A stretch of DNA of 64,000 bases from Stenotrophomonas maltophilia. Lineage in GTDB: Bacteria > Pseudomonadota > Gammaproteobacteria > Xanthomonadales > Xanthomonadaceae. The stretch lies in contig NZ_QFHO01000007.1 in the NCBI RefSeq assembly GCF_004920835.1, forward strand, positions 62,001 through 126,000, written 5' to 3'. Position numbers and translations under genes: made by a program. The notes under the pieces were generated by a model. It did not search any database and was not told the DNA's origin. It saw only the letters and a program-made list of their open reading frames with translations. Position 1 is the stretch's first letter, and every line of letters begins with the position of its first letter. Of the stretch, positions 29,207 to 37,811 are shown in pieces.

Positions 29207-30910
29207 TCAGTCTTCTTCGGCGGTCGACCCGGTCCGTTCGGCATGGCACTCGGGATCCCATGCCGTTCCTGGAAGCAATTGCCAACGATTGCGATTGGCA
29301 ACACCAATATCAATCACCTTGGCCGGGTCCACGCAGGGGCTCATTGCATCGTCCAGCACCAGCAGCCAGCGCTTGCCCGGTGCCTCGGCCAGCCATGGGC
29401 CGGCGTCATGCCACTGTTCGGCCCACGGCCGCTTGAAGCCGAACTCGCGCACTGGGCGGTCGGCCTGCAACAGGTTCTGTTCGCGCCAGGCGACCAGGGC
29501 CAGTTCGGCGTCCGGGCCGATCCGCGCGCCGACCCTGCGCATCAGCGCCGAAGCCGAGGCATACGGATCCAGCGCCGGAATCAGCACCAGGCCGTAGAGC
29601 ATCCACAACATGCCGTGGGTGAGCAGTACCAGCGTTGCAGCACGACGTACCCGCAACCACACGATCAGCGTGGCCAGGGCGATGGCGAAGGTCAGCAGGC
29701 CATCACCGAGCACTGGCAGCAGGGTGTCCGGCATTGCACGGCGTTCCAGCTGAGCCACCGCCCAGGGATGTTCGGTCATCAACATCACGCCGAGCACGCC
29801 GGTGGCCAGCATCAGCACCATGCTGTAGCCGAACAGGTAGCGGCGTACGCACAGGCGGCGCAGCAGGCCCGGCAGCAGCGGCGCTACGGCCAGGGCCAGC
29901 GCCGGCAGCATCGGCAACAGGTACACCTCGCGCTTGCCCGGGCTGGCGCTGAAGAACACCAGCACCAGTACGGCCCAGCCCAGCAACAGCCACTGCCGAC
30001 GGTCGCCACGACGCAGGCGGCGCCACCAGGGCTTGAACAACATCGGCAGCAGCAGGCTGCCGGGCAGCCACAGCGTCAGAATCACCTGCAGGTAGTACCA
30101 GACCGGCTGCCGGTGGTGCCACGCATTGGCGTAGCGGGTGCCGGTCTGCTTGAACAACAGTTCATGTGCGTAGGCCTGCAGTTCGGCGCTGGGTGAATGC
30201 AGCAGGGCCCAGCCGAGCGGCGCCAGCCACACTCCCACGCCCAGCAGGAACGCGGGAATCAGCCACAGAAGCGTGGCAGGATGCGGGCCGTCCACGGTGT
30301 ACCCGCGACGGCGCTGGTACAGCCACCAGCCGAACCAGGGCAGCACCATCAGCAGCGGCAGGAAGCCCACGCCCTTGGTCACGGTACCCAGCCCGGCGGC
30401 AAACCCCGCCAACCACAGTGCAGGCAGGTTGCGACGTTCGCACAGATGGCGCATCAGCCCCCACAGGGCCACGGTGGTCATACCGACCAGCGCCATGTCG
30501 ATCTGCGCACGCTTGGCCATCAACCCGAACTGCAGGGTGCAGAAAAGCGCGGCCAGGGCATAGACGGAATGCCGCGGTGTCCACAGCCGCCGTGCCAGAT
30601 CCGACACCAGCCACAGGCTGAGCAGGGCACCCAGCAATGACGGCAACAGGAACGACCACTGCCAGCTGCCGACAATTTCATAGGCGGCCGCCTGCAGCCA
30701 CATGAATACCGGCGGCTTTTCCGCATACAGCTCGACGCCACGGTGCGGCAACAGCCATTGCCCGCTCTCGACCATGGTCCTGGCCGCCAGCACGAAGCGC
30801 GGCTCGTCCGGTGGCTGTGGCTGCCGAAGACCGATACCCGCTGCCAGCGCAGCGATGATCAGCAGCCACAACAGGGGCAGGCGCCATTGGCGGGGAAAGG
30901 CTACGGGCAC
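29207..30910 (-). CDS. ArnT-type (GT83/PMT) undecaprenyl-phosphate-sugar glycosyltransferase
   Basis: A polytopic GT83 glycosyltransferase, 567 residues from the GTG at 30910, which has CGGAG at 6 bp; the longer GTG at 30937 has no ribosome site. Catalytic features in the first periplasmic loop: QPPDEPRFVLAARTM and the EKPP-type motif YAEKPPVFMWLQ, followed by about 11 more helices and a periplasmic C-terminal domain. ArnT transfers 4-amino-4-deoxy-L-arabinose to lipid A, but no arnBCADEF genes are nearby, so the sugar is uncertain. It heads the minus-strand unit with the PAP2 gene and eptA, divergent from a two-component system. Confidence 0.85.
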   Translation of the reverse strand: MPVAFPRQWRLPLLWLLIIAALAAGIGLRQPQPPDEPRFVLAARTMVESGQWLLPHRGVELYAEKPPVFMWLQAAAYEIVGSWQWSFLLPSLLGALLSLWLVSDLARRLWTPRHSVYALAALFCTLQFGLMAKRAQIDMALVGMTTVALWGLMRHLCERRNLPALWLAGFAAGLGTVTKGVGFLPLLMVLPWFGWWLYQRRRGYTVDGPHPATLLWLIPAFLLGVGVWLAPLGWALLHSPSAELQAYAHELLFKQTGTRYANAWHHRQPVWYYLQVILTLWLPGSLLLPMLFKPWWRRLRRGDRRQWLLLGWAVLVLVFFSASPGKREVYLLPMLPALALAVAPLLPGLLRRLCVRRYLFGYSMVLMLATGVLGVMLMTEHPWAVAQLERRAMPDTLLPVLGDGLLTFAIALATLIVWLRVRRAATLVLLTHGMLWMLYGLVLIPALDPYASASALMRRVGARIGPDAELALVAWREQNLLQADRPVREFGFKRPWAEQWHDAGPWLAEAPGKRWLLVLDDAMSPCVDPAKVIDIGVANRNRWQLLPGTAWDPECHAERTGSTAEED

Positions 30911-31040
30911 GGCAGGCTCCGGGAGCAAAACAGCCACTTTGAGGTGACAAAGGTGGAAAAAGCGTCAGAACGGGGCAGGGCGACCGCATTCCGACATGAG
31001 CAGCGCTACCATGCTACGAACTTCCGTGGATGTTTCGTGC

Positions 31041-31754
31041 ATGCGTCTGTTGGTGATCGAGGACAACCGCCAGCTGGTGGCCAACCTGTTCGACTATTTC
31101 GAGTCGCGCGGGCACGTGCTCGACGTGGCCCCGGATGGCATCACCGGCCTGCACCTGGCCGGCAGCCACCCCTACGATGCGGTGATCCTGGACTGGATGC
31201 TGCCGCGCATGGAGGGCCCCGAGGTGCTGCGCCGGCTGCGCGCCGAGCATGCTTCGGAGGTGCCGGTGATCATGCTGACCGCGCGCGACGAACTGCCGGA
31301 CAAGATCGCCGGCTTCCGTGCCGGTGCCGATGACTACCTGACCAAGCCATTCGCGCTGCCTGAGCTGGAGGTACGGCTGGAGGCCCTGCTGCTGCGCGCA
31401 CAGGGGCGCAACCCGCGCAAGCGGCTGCAGGTCGGCGACCTCGTGCTGGACCTTGCGACCCTGGAAGCCCAGCGTGAGGGCCAGGTGCTGCACCTGTACC
31501 CGGCCTGCCGCAAACTGCTGGAGGTGCTGATGCGGGCCAGTCCCGGTGCGGTCACCCGCCAGCAGCTGGAATTTGCCCTGTGGGGTGACGAACCGCCGGA
31601 TGGCGACCTGCTGCGTTCACACGTCTACGAACTGCGCCGCAGCGTCGATGGGCCATTTGGCGAAAAGCTGATCCATACCCTGCCGCGGGTCGGTTATCGG
31701 TTGGCTGTGACCGCCGGCAGCGACGCTGGCAAGGATCCTGATGAAGGTGCGTAA
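31041..31754 (+). CDS. OmpR-family response regulator (ColR/PmrA-like)
   Basis: A 237-residue regulator: receiver domain 1-120 with the acidic pair in MRLLVIEDNRQL, phospho-Asp at about 51 (AVILDWMLPRMEG) and Lys in DYLTKPFALPEL, then a winged-helix DNA-binding domain (RSHVYELRRSVDGPFGEKLI, HTLPRVGYRL). ATG 31041 begins exactly at the receiver; an upstream in-frame ATG at 30996 is less likely. It overlaps the sensor gene by 14 bp. Position opposite the envelope-modification operon suggests that operon is its target, as with ColRS and PmrAB. Confidence 0.9.
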   Translation: MRLLVIEDNRQLVANLFDYFESRGHVLDVAPDGITGLHLAGSHPYDAVILDWMLPRMEGPEVLRRLRAEHASEVPVIMLTARDELPDKIAGFRAGADDYLTKPFALPELEVRLEALLLRAQGRNPRKRLQVGDLVLDLATLEAQREGQVLHLYPACRKLLEVLMRASPGAVTRQQLEFALWGDEPPDGDLLRSHVYELRRSVDGPFGEKLIHTLPRVGYRLAVTAGSDAGKDPDEGA

Positions 31755-33024
31755 GCCCGGCCCGCTGTACCGGCGCGTGCTGTGGTGGTTGCTGGGGTAC
31801 CTGGCCCTGCTGTCACTGGCGGTGTTCAGCGTTGGCAACTACGTGCATGAGCATGCCGAGCACGCGGCGTGGCGCGCGCTGCTCAATTCCGAACTGGACA
31901 GCATCGTCGAGCATGTTGAACACGAGCCGCATTACCGCTGGCAGGATTCGGACACGCTCAGTCTCTACCGCTTCGATGCGATCAACCTGCCCGACAGCCT
32001 GCGCACCCTGCATCCCGGACTGCATGACGGGGTGATGGTGAAGGGCCGCGAGATGGCGGTGATGGTGCGCGAGACCCAGTCGATGGGACGGGTGGCGCTG
32101 GCGCTGGACATCTCCGACTTCCACGACCTGGAGCAGTTCGCGACCCGCTGGGTGATGCTGGCGGGCGTGATCATGATCTTCGTTACCGTACTGATGGCCT
32201 CGTTCGGCATGGAACGGATGGTGCGCCCGCTGAGCCTGCTGGCCCAGCACATTGCCACGTTGCGGCCGGGGGCGCAGGGCCAGCGCATCGATGTTGATCC
32301 GCGCGGCAGCTCCGAGCTGCACACGATTGCCGATGCACTGAACGACTACCTGGATCGCAACGAGCAGTTCGTCGAACGCGAGCGGGTGTTCATCAGCACG
32401 GCCAGCCATGAGCTGCGCACGCCGATCGCGGTGATGACCGGTGCCGCCGAGCTGGCGCTGGAGCAGCCGGGCCTGCCCGAGCGTGCGCGCCAGCAGATCC
32501 AGCGCGTGCTGCGCACCGCACAGGGCGTGGAGCAGCTGATCGAGCTGCTGCTGGTACTGGCCCGTGATCCGGATCGCCTGGCCTCGCGTGCCGAGCGCAT
32601 CGCGCTGGACCAGTTGCTGCCGGAGATCGTCGACGATCATCGACACCTGCTGGGCGACAAGGACCTGAGCATCGGTATCCAGGCGGCGCCGGTGGACATT
32701 GTTGCGCCGCTGGCGGTGGTGCAGGCGGCGATCGGCAACCTGCTGCGCAATGCCATCGAGAACAGTGGGCGTGGGCATATCGAACTGCGGCTGAGCGCGT
32801 CGGCGGTGCTGACCCTGCAGGACCCCGGTCATGGCATGAGCCCCGAAGAGATCGCGGCGATCCATGCGCGGATGGCGCGGGGCGAGCGAACCGACCGCGG
32901 CGGCATCGGCCTGGACCTGATCGCGCGGCTGTGCGAGCACCTGGGCTGGACCCTGCAACTGCAACCCTGCGAACCGCGTGGCACGCGGGCGAGCCTGGAC
33001 TTCAGCGCCTCGCGCCCATCCTGA
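31741..33024 (+). CDS. Two-component sensor histidine kinase
   Basis: A 427-residue membrane sensor. Helices at about 12-32 and 138-160 frame a ~105-residue periplasmic sensor rich in His, Glu and Asp (HEHAEHAAW, EHVEHEPHYRWQD), a composition that could bind metal or cationic peptides. HAMP follows, then the H-box ISTASHELRTPIAV, an N-box (NLLRNAIENSG) and G-boxes (DPGHGMS, GGIGLDLI). It should phosphorylate the regulator encoded just upstream. Compare ColS, which senses excess zinc and iron; the ligand here is inference. Confidence 0.9.
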   Translation: MKVRKPGPLYRRVLWWLLGYLALLSLAVFSVGNYVHEHAEHAAWRALLNSELDSIVEHVEHEPHYRWQDSDTLSLYRFDAINLPDSLRTLHPGLHDGVMVKGREMAVMVRETQSMGRVALALDISDFHDLEQFATRWVMLAGVIMIFVTVLMASFGMERMVRPLSLLAQHIATLRPGAQGQRIDVDPRGSSELHTIADALNDYLDRNEQFVERERVFISTASHELRTPIAVMTGAAELALEQPGLPERARQQIQRVLRTAQGVEQLIELLLVLARDPDRLASRAERIALDQLLPEIVDDHRHLLGDKDLSIGIQAAPVDIVAPLAVVQAAIGNLLRNAIENSGRGHIELRLSASAVLTLQDPGHGMSPEEIAAIHARMARGERTDRGGIGLDLIARLCEHLGWTLQLQPCEPRGTRASLDFSASRPS

Positions 33025-33036
33025 TCCAGATGCCCT

Positions 33037-33146
33037 GGTAGATGCCAACCTGGGTTGGCATGCTGTCCGTCGACCAAGGTCGACGCTTACCCAGGCAATG
33101 GCTGGCCGTGTCCCGGTAGATGCCAATCTAGGTTGGCATGCTGTCC
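33037..33146. repeat. Two direct copies of a 32-nt GATGCCAAC palindrome repeat
   Basis: Copies at 33037-33068 and 33115-33146 start GGTAGATGCCAA and end GGTTGGCATGCTGTCC; 30 of 32 bases agree. Each contains a palindrome (GATGCCAACC/GGTTGGCATG). Between them lies GTCGACCAAGGTCGAC. The second copy supplies the stop codon of the VOC gene. Confidence 0.75.
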
Positions 33147-33538
33147 GCGTCCCCGCCCGCCGGCCGCGCCACGTGCTGGTCGATCAGGATCACGTTGCCG
33201 TCGGGATCGGCCAGCTGCAGATAGCCCGTACCCTGGCCATCAGGATCGGTGCGGACCGCCAGTTCGATGCCCTTGGCATCCAGTGCGGCCTGCAGCTCAC
33301 GCACGTCCTGGAAGCGGGGCAGTTCCTGCTTGTGCTGGTCCCAGCCGGGGTTGAAGGTCAGCAGATTGCCTTCGAACATGCCCTGGAACAGCCCGATCAC
33401 CGTGCCGTTGCTGCGCATCACCAGCCAGTTCTGCGCCGGGTCACCGCCGGTGACTGAAAAGCCGAGGGCTTCGTAGAAGGTGCGGGAAACCGCGAGATCC
33501 TTCACCGAGAGGCTGACCGAAAAGGCGCCAAGCTGCAT
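33128..33538 (-). CDS. VOC/glyoxalase-like protein
   Basis: A 136-residue vicinal-oxygen-chelate protein starting [27 protein letters not shown], with [24 protein letters not shown] near the end. Such proteins include dioxygenases, resistance proteins and many of unknown role. The last codons and the TAG stop lie inside a 32-nt intergenic repeat, so the tail (about DSMPT) is repeat-derived. Confidence 0.82.
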   Translation of the reverse strand: MQLGAFSVSLSVKDLAVSRTFYEALGFSVTGGDPAQNWLVMRSNGTVIGLFQGMFEGNLLTFNPGWDQHKQELPRFQDVRELQAALDAKGIELAVRTDPDGQGTGYLQLADPDGNVILIDQHVARPAGGDADSMPT

Positions 33539-33617
33539 GAGTGGGCTCCCTGAGGGGATGTGGTCGTGGTCGGCACTGCAGCATGACCCGGCGTGAAGAC
33601 AATGTTAATCTCATCCT

Positions 33618-33644
33618 GCGCCGCTTCATGCGGCGCTTTTTTTT
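33618..33644 (+). terminator. Terminator or attenuator ahead of the DUF819 gene
   Basis: GCGCCGC pairs with GCGGCGC around TTCAT, followed by eight T. It points in the direction of the gene at 33673 and lies 28 bp before its start, while the nearest plus-strand gene upstream ends 600 bp away. It either stops read-through from the sensor kinase gene or attenuates the DUF819 transcript. Confidence 0.75.
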
Positions 33645-33672
33645 CCCGCTCTTTCGATCGACAGAGGATCCC

Positions 33673-34923
33673 ATGCCGACCGAACCCGCTACTGCCCTGA
33701 TCAGCAACGACATCGTTGGCCTGGGCCTGATTGCCGCCACCCTCGCCCTGATCTTCTGGGCTGCCAGTGGTCCGACGCCCTTGCTGAAGAAGATCTTCGC
33801 CTGGGTGCCGGCACTGCTCTTGTGTTACTTCATTCCGGCCATCTACAACACCGCCGGTGTCATCGATGGCCACAACACTTCGTTGTACAACCCGGTCGCG
33901 CGTGATGTGCTGTTGCCTGCCGCGCTGGTCCTGCTGACGTTGTCGATCGACCTGAAGGGCGTCATCAAGCTGGGTCCGAAGCTGCTGCTGGTGTTCTGTG
34001 CCGGCACCGCCGGCATCATGCTCGGTGCCATCGTCTCGTTCCAGGTGATGAAGCTGATCCATCCGGAAACGGTGGCCGGTGATACCTGGGCCGGCATGGC
34101 CGCACTGGCCGGCAGCTGGATCGGTGGCGGTGCCAACATGGTCGCCATGCGCGAAGTGTTCGGTACCGATGCCACCACCTTCGGCCAGTTCGCCGTAGTC
34201 GATGTGGCCTGCGCCAGCCTGTGGATGGCAATCCTGCTGTTCATGGCCAACCGCGCGCAGCAGATCGACACCCGCAACGGTGCCGACACCCGTGCCATCG
34301 ACGAAATGAAGGCACGCATCAGTGCCTACGAGGCGCAGAACGCACGCATTCCCAGCATGACCGACCTGATGGTGATTGTGGGTGTGGCTTTGGGTGGCGT
34401 CGGCCTTGCGCATGCGATCGCCGCGCCGCTGTCGGGCTGGTTCAAGTCCAACGTCAGCTGGGCCAGCCAGTTCAGCCTGGACAGCCAGTTCGTGTGGGTG
34501 ATCCTGCTGTCCACCGCGATGGGCCTGACGCTCAGCTTCACCCGCGCGCGCCGCCTGGAAGCCGCCGGTGCATCGCGGCTGGGCACGGTGTTCCTGTACT
34601 TCCTGATCGCCTGCATCGGCATGCAGATGAACCTGTTGTCGCTGCTGGATCGGCCGTGGCTGTTCCTGCTTGGTGCAATCTGGATGGCGACCCATGTGCT
34701 GGTGCTGTGGGTGGTGGCCAAGCTGCTGCGCGCACCGCTGTTCTTCTTCGCGATTGGTTCGCAGGGCAACATCGGTGCGGCGGCATCTGCCCCGGTGGTC
34801 GCAGCGGCCTTCCATCCGACACTGGCGCCGGTAGGCGTGCTGCTGGGTACGGTCGGCTATGCCACAGGCACGGGGCTGGCCTATGTAACCGGCCTGATCC
34901 TGAAGTGGATGGCCGGTGCCTGA
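33673..34923 (+). CDS. DUF819 (YjcL-type) membrane protein
   Basis: A 416-residue integral membrane protein with about 10-11 helices. The signature AGSWIGGGANMVAMREVFGTD and the C-terminal GSQGNIGAAASAPVVAAAFHPTLAPVGVLLG are characteristic of the DUF819 family, distantly like bile-acid/sodium symporters; function is unknown. AGAGGA stands before the ATG at 33673. It is divergent from the VOC gene and ends in a double hairpin. Confidence 0.85.
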   Translation: MPTEPATALISNDIVGLGLIAATLALIFWAASGPTPLLKKIFAWVPALLLCYFIPAIYNTAGVIDGHNTSLYNPVARDVLLPAALVLLTLSIDLKGVIKLGPKLLLVFCAGTAGIMLGAIVSFQVMKLIHPETVAGDTWAGMAALAGSWIGGGANMVAMREVFGTDATTFGQFAVVDVACASLWMAILLFMANRAQQIDTRNGADTRAIDEMKARISAYEAQNARIPSMTDLMVIVGVALGGVGLAHAIAAPLSGWFKSNVSWASQFSLDSQFVWVILLSTAMGLTLSFTRARRLEAAGASRLGTVFLYFLIACIGMQMNLLSLLDRPWLFLLGAIWMATHVLVLWVVAKLLRAPLFFFAIGSQGNIGAAASAPVVAAAFHPTLAPVGVLLGTVGYATGTGLAYVTGLILKWMAGA

Positions 34924-34946
34924 GTTCTGACCTGACGGACATGTTC

Positions 34947-35013
34947 CGGGTTCACGGCAAGTGCCGTGAACCCGCGCTCCCCGTGTAGAGCCGAGCCCAC
35001 GCTCGGCTTTCTT
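34947..35013 (+). terminator. Double terminator after the DUF819 gene
   Basis: First a perfect 12-bp hairpin (34947-34958 with 34963-34974), then AGCCGAGC/GCTCGGCT (34989-35008, loop CCAC) followed by TTTCTTTTT. The second is a standard terminator. Confidence 0.8.
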
Positions 35014-35028
35014 TTTGCCTGCCACCAG

Positions 35029-35051
35029 GTAGATCCACGCCATGCGTGGAT
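35029..35051. repeat. GTAG-headed stem-loop
   Basis: GTAG followed by ATCCACGC/GCGTGGAT around CAT. A variant SMAG-like unit with its own stem sequence. It is the first of three palindromes in the 367-bp gap between the DUF819 gene and ybdD. Confidence 0.55.
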
Positions 35052-35080
35052 GCATTTCACGGGTATCCATGAACAAAGAA

Positions 35081-35120
35081 GGGGTCGGATCCGTTTCCCA
35101 GAGGAAACGGATCCGACCCC
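35081..35120. repeat. Perfect 18-bp palindrome (GGGGTCGGATCC family), copy 2
   Basis: Stem 35081-35098 pairs with 35103-35120 around CAGA. Differs from the copy at 26411 only in the loop and by one base pair of the stem. Both copies lie next to a compound element. Confidence 0.8.
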
Positions 35121-35146
35121 GGATGTTTCTTGCCGTCACCGGAAAT

Positions 35147-35281
35147 CTGTCGACGGTGGGGTGGTGTCGGATGGCGGGGCGTCCCCGCCATCCGACACCA
35201 CCCCGCCAAATCCACGGAAAACCAGAGCCGACGCTTCGGCCGTTGCCGTTGTCTCTGCGGGCGCCGGGCTGCAAGCCCGGC
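35147..35281 (-). repeat. Compound element, reduced copy 3 (downstream of ybdD)
   Basis: Same order as copy 2 but without the inner hairpins: CTGTC box at 35147, a 25-bp stem 35155-35179 with 35183-35207 (24 paired plus one G-T) closed by the 3-nt loop CGT, a linker with GCTTCGGCCGTTGCCGTTG, and an 8-bp hairpin (35263-35281) 9 bp from the ybdD stop. Confidence 0.75.
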
Positions 35282-35290
35282 ACCCAATCC

Positions 35291-35515
35291 TCAACAGCAG
35301 CGTCCGCCGTTGCGTCCGCCGTAGCGCGCTTCCTGACGTTCGCGGAAGAACGTCTTGTAGTCCATCGGCTGCTGGTCCGGATGCTTCTCCAGCATGTGCC
35401 GGACGTAGTTGTCGTAATCAGGAATGCCACAGCACAGTCGTGCGGTCTGCACCAGGCGCCGCCAGATGCGGCGGTGCGCCTGGTACTGGCCGACGGGAAC
35501 CAGTTGGGTACTCAT
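35291..35515 (-). CDS. ybdD: YbdD/YjiX-family small protein
   Basis: A 74-residue protein with the family core [19 protein letters not shown] and the tail REAR-type [14 protein letters not shown]. Genes of this family follow cstA in most proteobacteria, and the product is thought to be needed for CstA/BtsT transporter function. Start ATG overlaps the cstA stop as TGATG. A GTG at 35518 is an alternative that would add one residue. Confidence 0.9.
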   Translation of the reverse strand: MSTQLVPVGQYQAHRRIWRRLVQTARLCCGIPDYDNYVRHMLEKHPDQQPMDYKTFFRERQEARYGGRNGGRCC

Positions 35516-37596
35516 CACAGGTCCACCATTTCATGCGGCTTCAGTGCCACGTACGGGGTTTCACGGTCAGTCCGCTGCGGATTGCGGCGTGCCGCCAGGA
35601 TGGTCTTGATCGAATACACCAGCACCGCACCGACCACCAGCAGGAACAGCGCGGTCAGGCCGGTATTGACGTAGGCGTTGACCACGATCTGCTTCATCTG
35701 CGCCACCGACTTGGCCGGCGCGGTGATGGTGTCGCTGGCCAGGGCAGCCTGGAACTTGTGTGCCTGCGCCAGGAAGCCCTGTGCCGGGTTGCTGTCGAAG
35801 ATCTTGATGAAGCCGGCGTAGGTGGTGCAGATCAGCAGCCACACGGCCGGTACGGCAGTGACCCACGCATAGCGGTCACGCTTCATCTTGAACAGCACCA
35901 CCGTACCCAGCATCAGCGCGATACCGGCCAGCATCTGGTTGGAGATGCCGAACAGTGGCCACAAGGTCTGGATGCCGCCGAACGGATCGACCACGCCGGT
36001 GTACAGCAGGTAGCCCCACAGCGCCACGCAGCCGGCGGTACCGATGATGTTGGCGGTCCACGACTCGGTTTTCTTCAGCGCCGGCACGAAGTTGCCCAGC
36101 AGGTCCTGCAGCATGAAGCGTCCGGCGCGGGTGCCGGCATCCACGGCGGTCAGGATGAACAGCGCTTCGAACAGGATCGCGAAGTGGTACCAGAACGCCA
36201 TCATCGCGTCGCTGCTGCTCGGTATCGCCTGGTGCAGGATCTGCGCGATGCCGACTGCCAGCGTTGGCGCACCACCGGCGCGATGCAGGATGGTCGGCTC
36301 ACCAATGGCCGCCGCGGTCGCGGTCAGCTGCTCGGGCGTGATGGTGAAGCCCCAGGTGTTGGTGATGTAGTGCGCGGCGGAGGCCGCATCGGCACCGATC
36401 ACGGCGGCCGGGCTGTTCATGGCGAAGTAGATGCCCGGATCGATGATCGATGCGGCCACCAGTGCCATCACCGCCACGAACGATTCCATCAGCATGCCGC
36501 CGTAGCCGATGTAGCGCATGTGCGCTTCATTGGCCAGCAGCTTCGGTGTGGTGCCGGAGGAAATCAGCGCATGGAAGCCGGAGACCGCACCGCAGGCGAT
36601 GGTGATGAACAGGAACGGGAACATGCCGCCCTTCCACACCGGGCCATCACCGCTGGCGGCGAACTGGGTCAGTGCCGGCATCTTCAATTCCGGCATCACC
36701 ACGAGGATGCCGATGGCCAGCGCGATGATGGTGCCGATCTTGAGGAAGGTCGACAGGTAGTCGCGCGGGGCCAGCAGCAGCCACACCGGCAGCACCGAGG
36801 CGACGAAGCCGTAGCCGATCAGCATCCAGGTGATCTGGGTGCCGGTGAAGGTGAAGGCCGGGCCCCAGGTCGGGTCCGCTGCTACCTTGCCGCCGAACCA
36901 GATTGCTGCCAGCAGCAGGATCAGGCCGACCACCGAGATCTCGCCGATCTTGCCGGGGCGGATGTAGCGCATGTACACGCCCATCAGGATGGCGATCGGC
37001 ATCGTTGCGATTACCGTGAACATGCCCCACGGACTTTCCGCCAGCGCCTTGACCACCACCATCGCCAGCACGGCCAGAATGATGATCATGATCAGGAACG
37101 CACCGAACAACGCGATGGTGCCGGGCACCTGGCCCATCTCCTCGCGGACCAGGTCGCCCAGCGAACGGCCGTTGCGGCGGCTGGACAGGAACAGGACCAT
37201 GAAGTCCTGTACCGCGCCGGCCAGCACCACGCCGACCACCAGCCACAACAGGCCGGGCAGGTAACCCATCTGCGCGGCCAGTACCGGGCCTACCAGCGGA
37301 CCTGCACCGGCAATGGCGGCGAAGTGATGGCCGAACAGTACGTGTTTGTTGGTCGGGACGTAGTCCAGGCCATCGTTGTTGATCACCGCCGGAGTGGCCC
37401 GGGTCGGATCGAGCTGCATCACCTTGTTGGCGATGAACAGGCTGTAGAAGCGGTAGGCGACGAGGTACAGCGACACAGCGGCGACGACGATCCACAGGGC
37501 ATTGATGTGTTCGCCGCGGCGCAATGCCACGGTGCCCAGACAGAACGCGCCGAGCAGAGCGAGTACCGCCCAGCCCAGTTTGGAAAACCCTTTCAT
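35515..37596 (-). CDS. cstA: Carbon starvation protein A (pyruvate/peptide transporter)
   Basis: A 693-residue inner-membrane transporter with about 16-18 helices. [50 protein letters not shown] N-terminal sequence (positions about 60-105) is the hallmark of CstA. The family imports pyruvate and peptides during carbon limitation. It is translationally coupled to ybdD. In the 215 bp upstream I can see no certain regulator site. Confidence 0.95.
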   Translation of the reverse strand: MKGFSKLGWAVLALLGAFCLGTVALRRGEHINALWIVVAAVSLYLVAYRFYSLFIANKVMQLDPTRATPAVINNDGLDYVPTNKHVLFGHHFAAIAGAGPLVGPVLAAQMGYLPGLLWLVVGVVLAGAVQDFMVLFLSSRRNGRSLGDLVREEMGQVPGTIALFGAFLIMIIILAVLAMVVVKALAESPWGMFTVIATMPIAILMGVYMRYIRPGKIGEISVVGLILLLAAIWFGGKVAADPTWGPAFTFTGTQITWMLIGYGFVASVLPVWLLLAPRDYLSTFLKIGTIIALAIGILVVMPELKMPALTQFAASGDGPVWKGGMFPFLFITIACGAVSGFHALISSGTTPKLLANEAHMRYIGYGGMLMESFVAVMALVAASIIDPGIYFAMNSPAAVIGADAASAAHYITNTWGFTITPEQLTATAAAIGEPTILHRAGGAPTLAVGIAQILHQAIPSSSDAMMAFWYHFAILFEALFILTAVDAGTRAGRFMLQDLLGNFVPALKKTESWTANIIGTAGCVALWGYLLYTGVVDPFGGIQTLWPLFGISNQMLAGIALMLGTVVLFKMKRDRYAWVTAVPAVWLLICTTYAGFIKIFDSNPAQGFLAQAHKFQAALASDTITAPAKSVAQMKQIVVNAYVNTGLTALFLLVVGAVLVYSIKTILAARRNPQRTDRETPYVALKPHEMVDL

Positions 37597-37811
37597 GAGG
37601 TGCTCTCTCCCGGAAAGACTGTCAAAGAGTCCCGCTTGCCCACGGCAGGGTCAATCGGCACAGGACGAATCGGCGTTAGTACTTTGGTCGTACGCAGGGG
37701 GGGCTGACGTGCAGCGAACATCAGGGATGGAACAATTGGTTGCGGTGCCATCCATTGGCGTACGGCCATGTGGCGTCCATCTTCACTGGCATCCATACAA
37801 CAGGAGTCGCC

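Noticed and set aside
33037..33146. Direct repeats with 46-nt spacing as a CRISPR remnant
   Set aside because: Only two copies, each internally palindromic over its whole length, and the spacer itself is palindromic; no cas genes.
33583..33660. A Phe-rich leader-peptide-like frame ahead of the DUF819 gene, suggesting phenylalanine attenuation
   Set aside because: The Phe codons come from the T-run of the terminator, and the frame has no stop before the gene, so it is not a separate leader peptide.
34966..37707. A 913-codon plus-strand frame across cstA
   Set aside because: It is antisense to cstA and ybdD, runs through three intergenic palindromes and has no recognisable domain.
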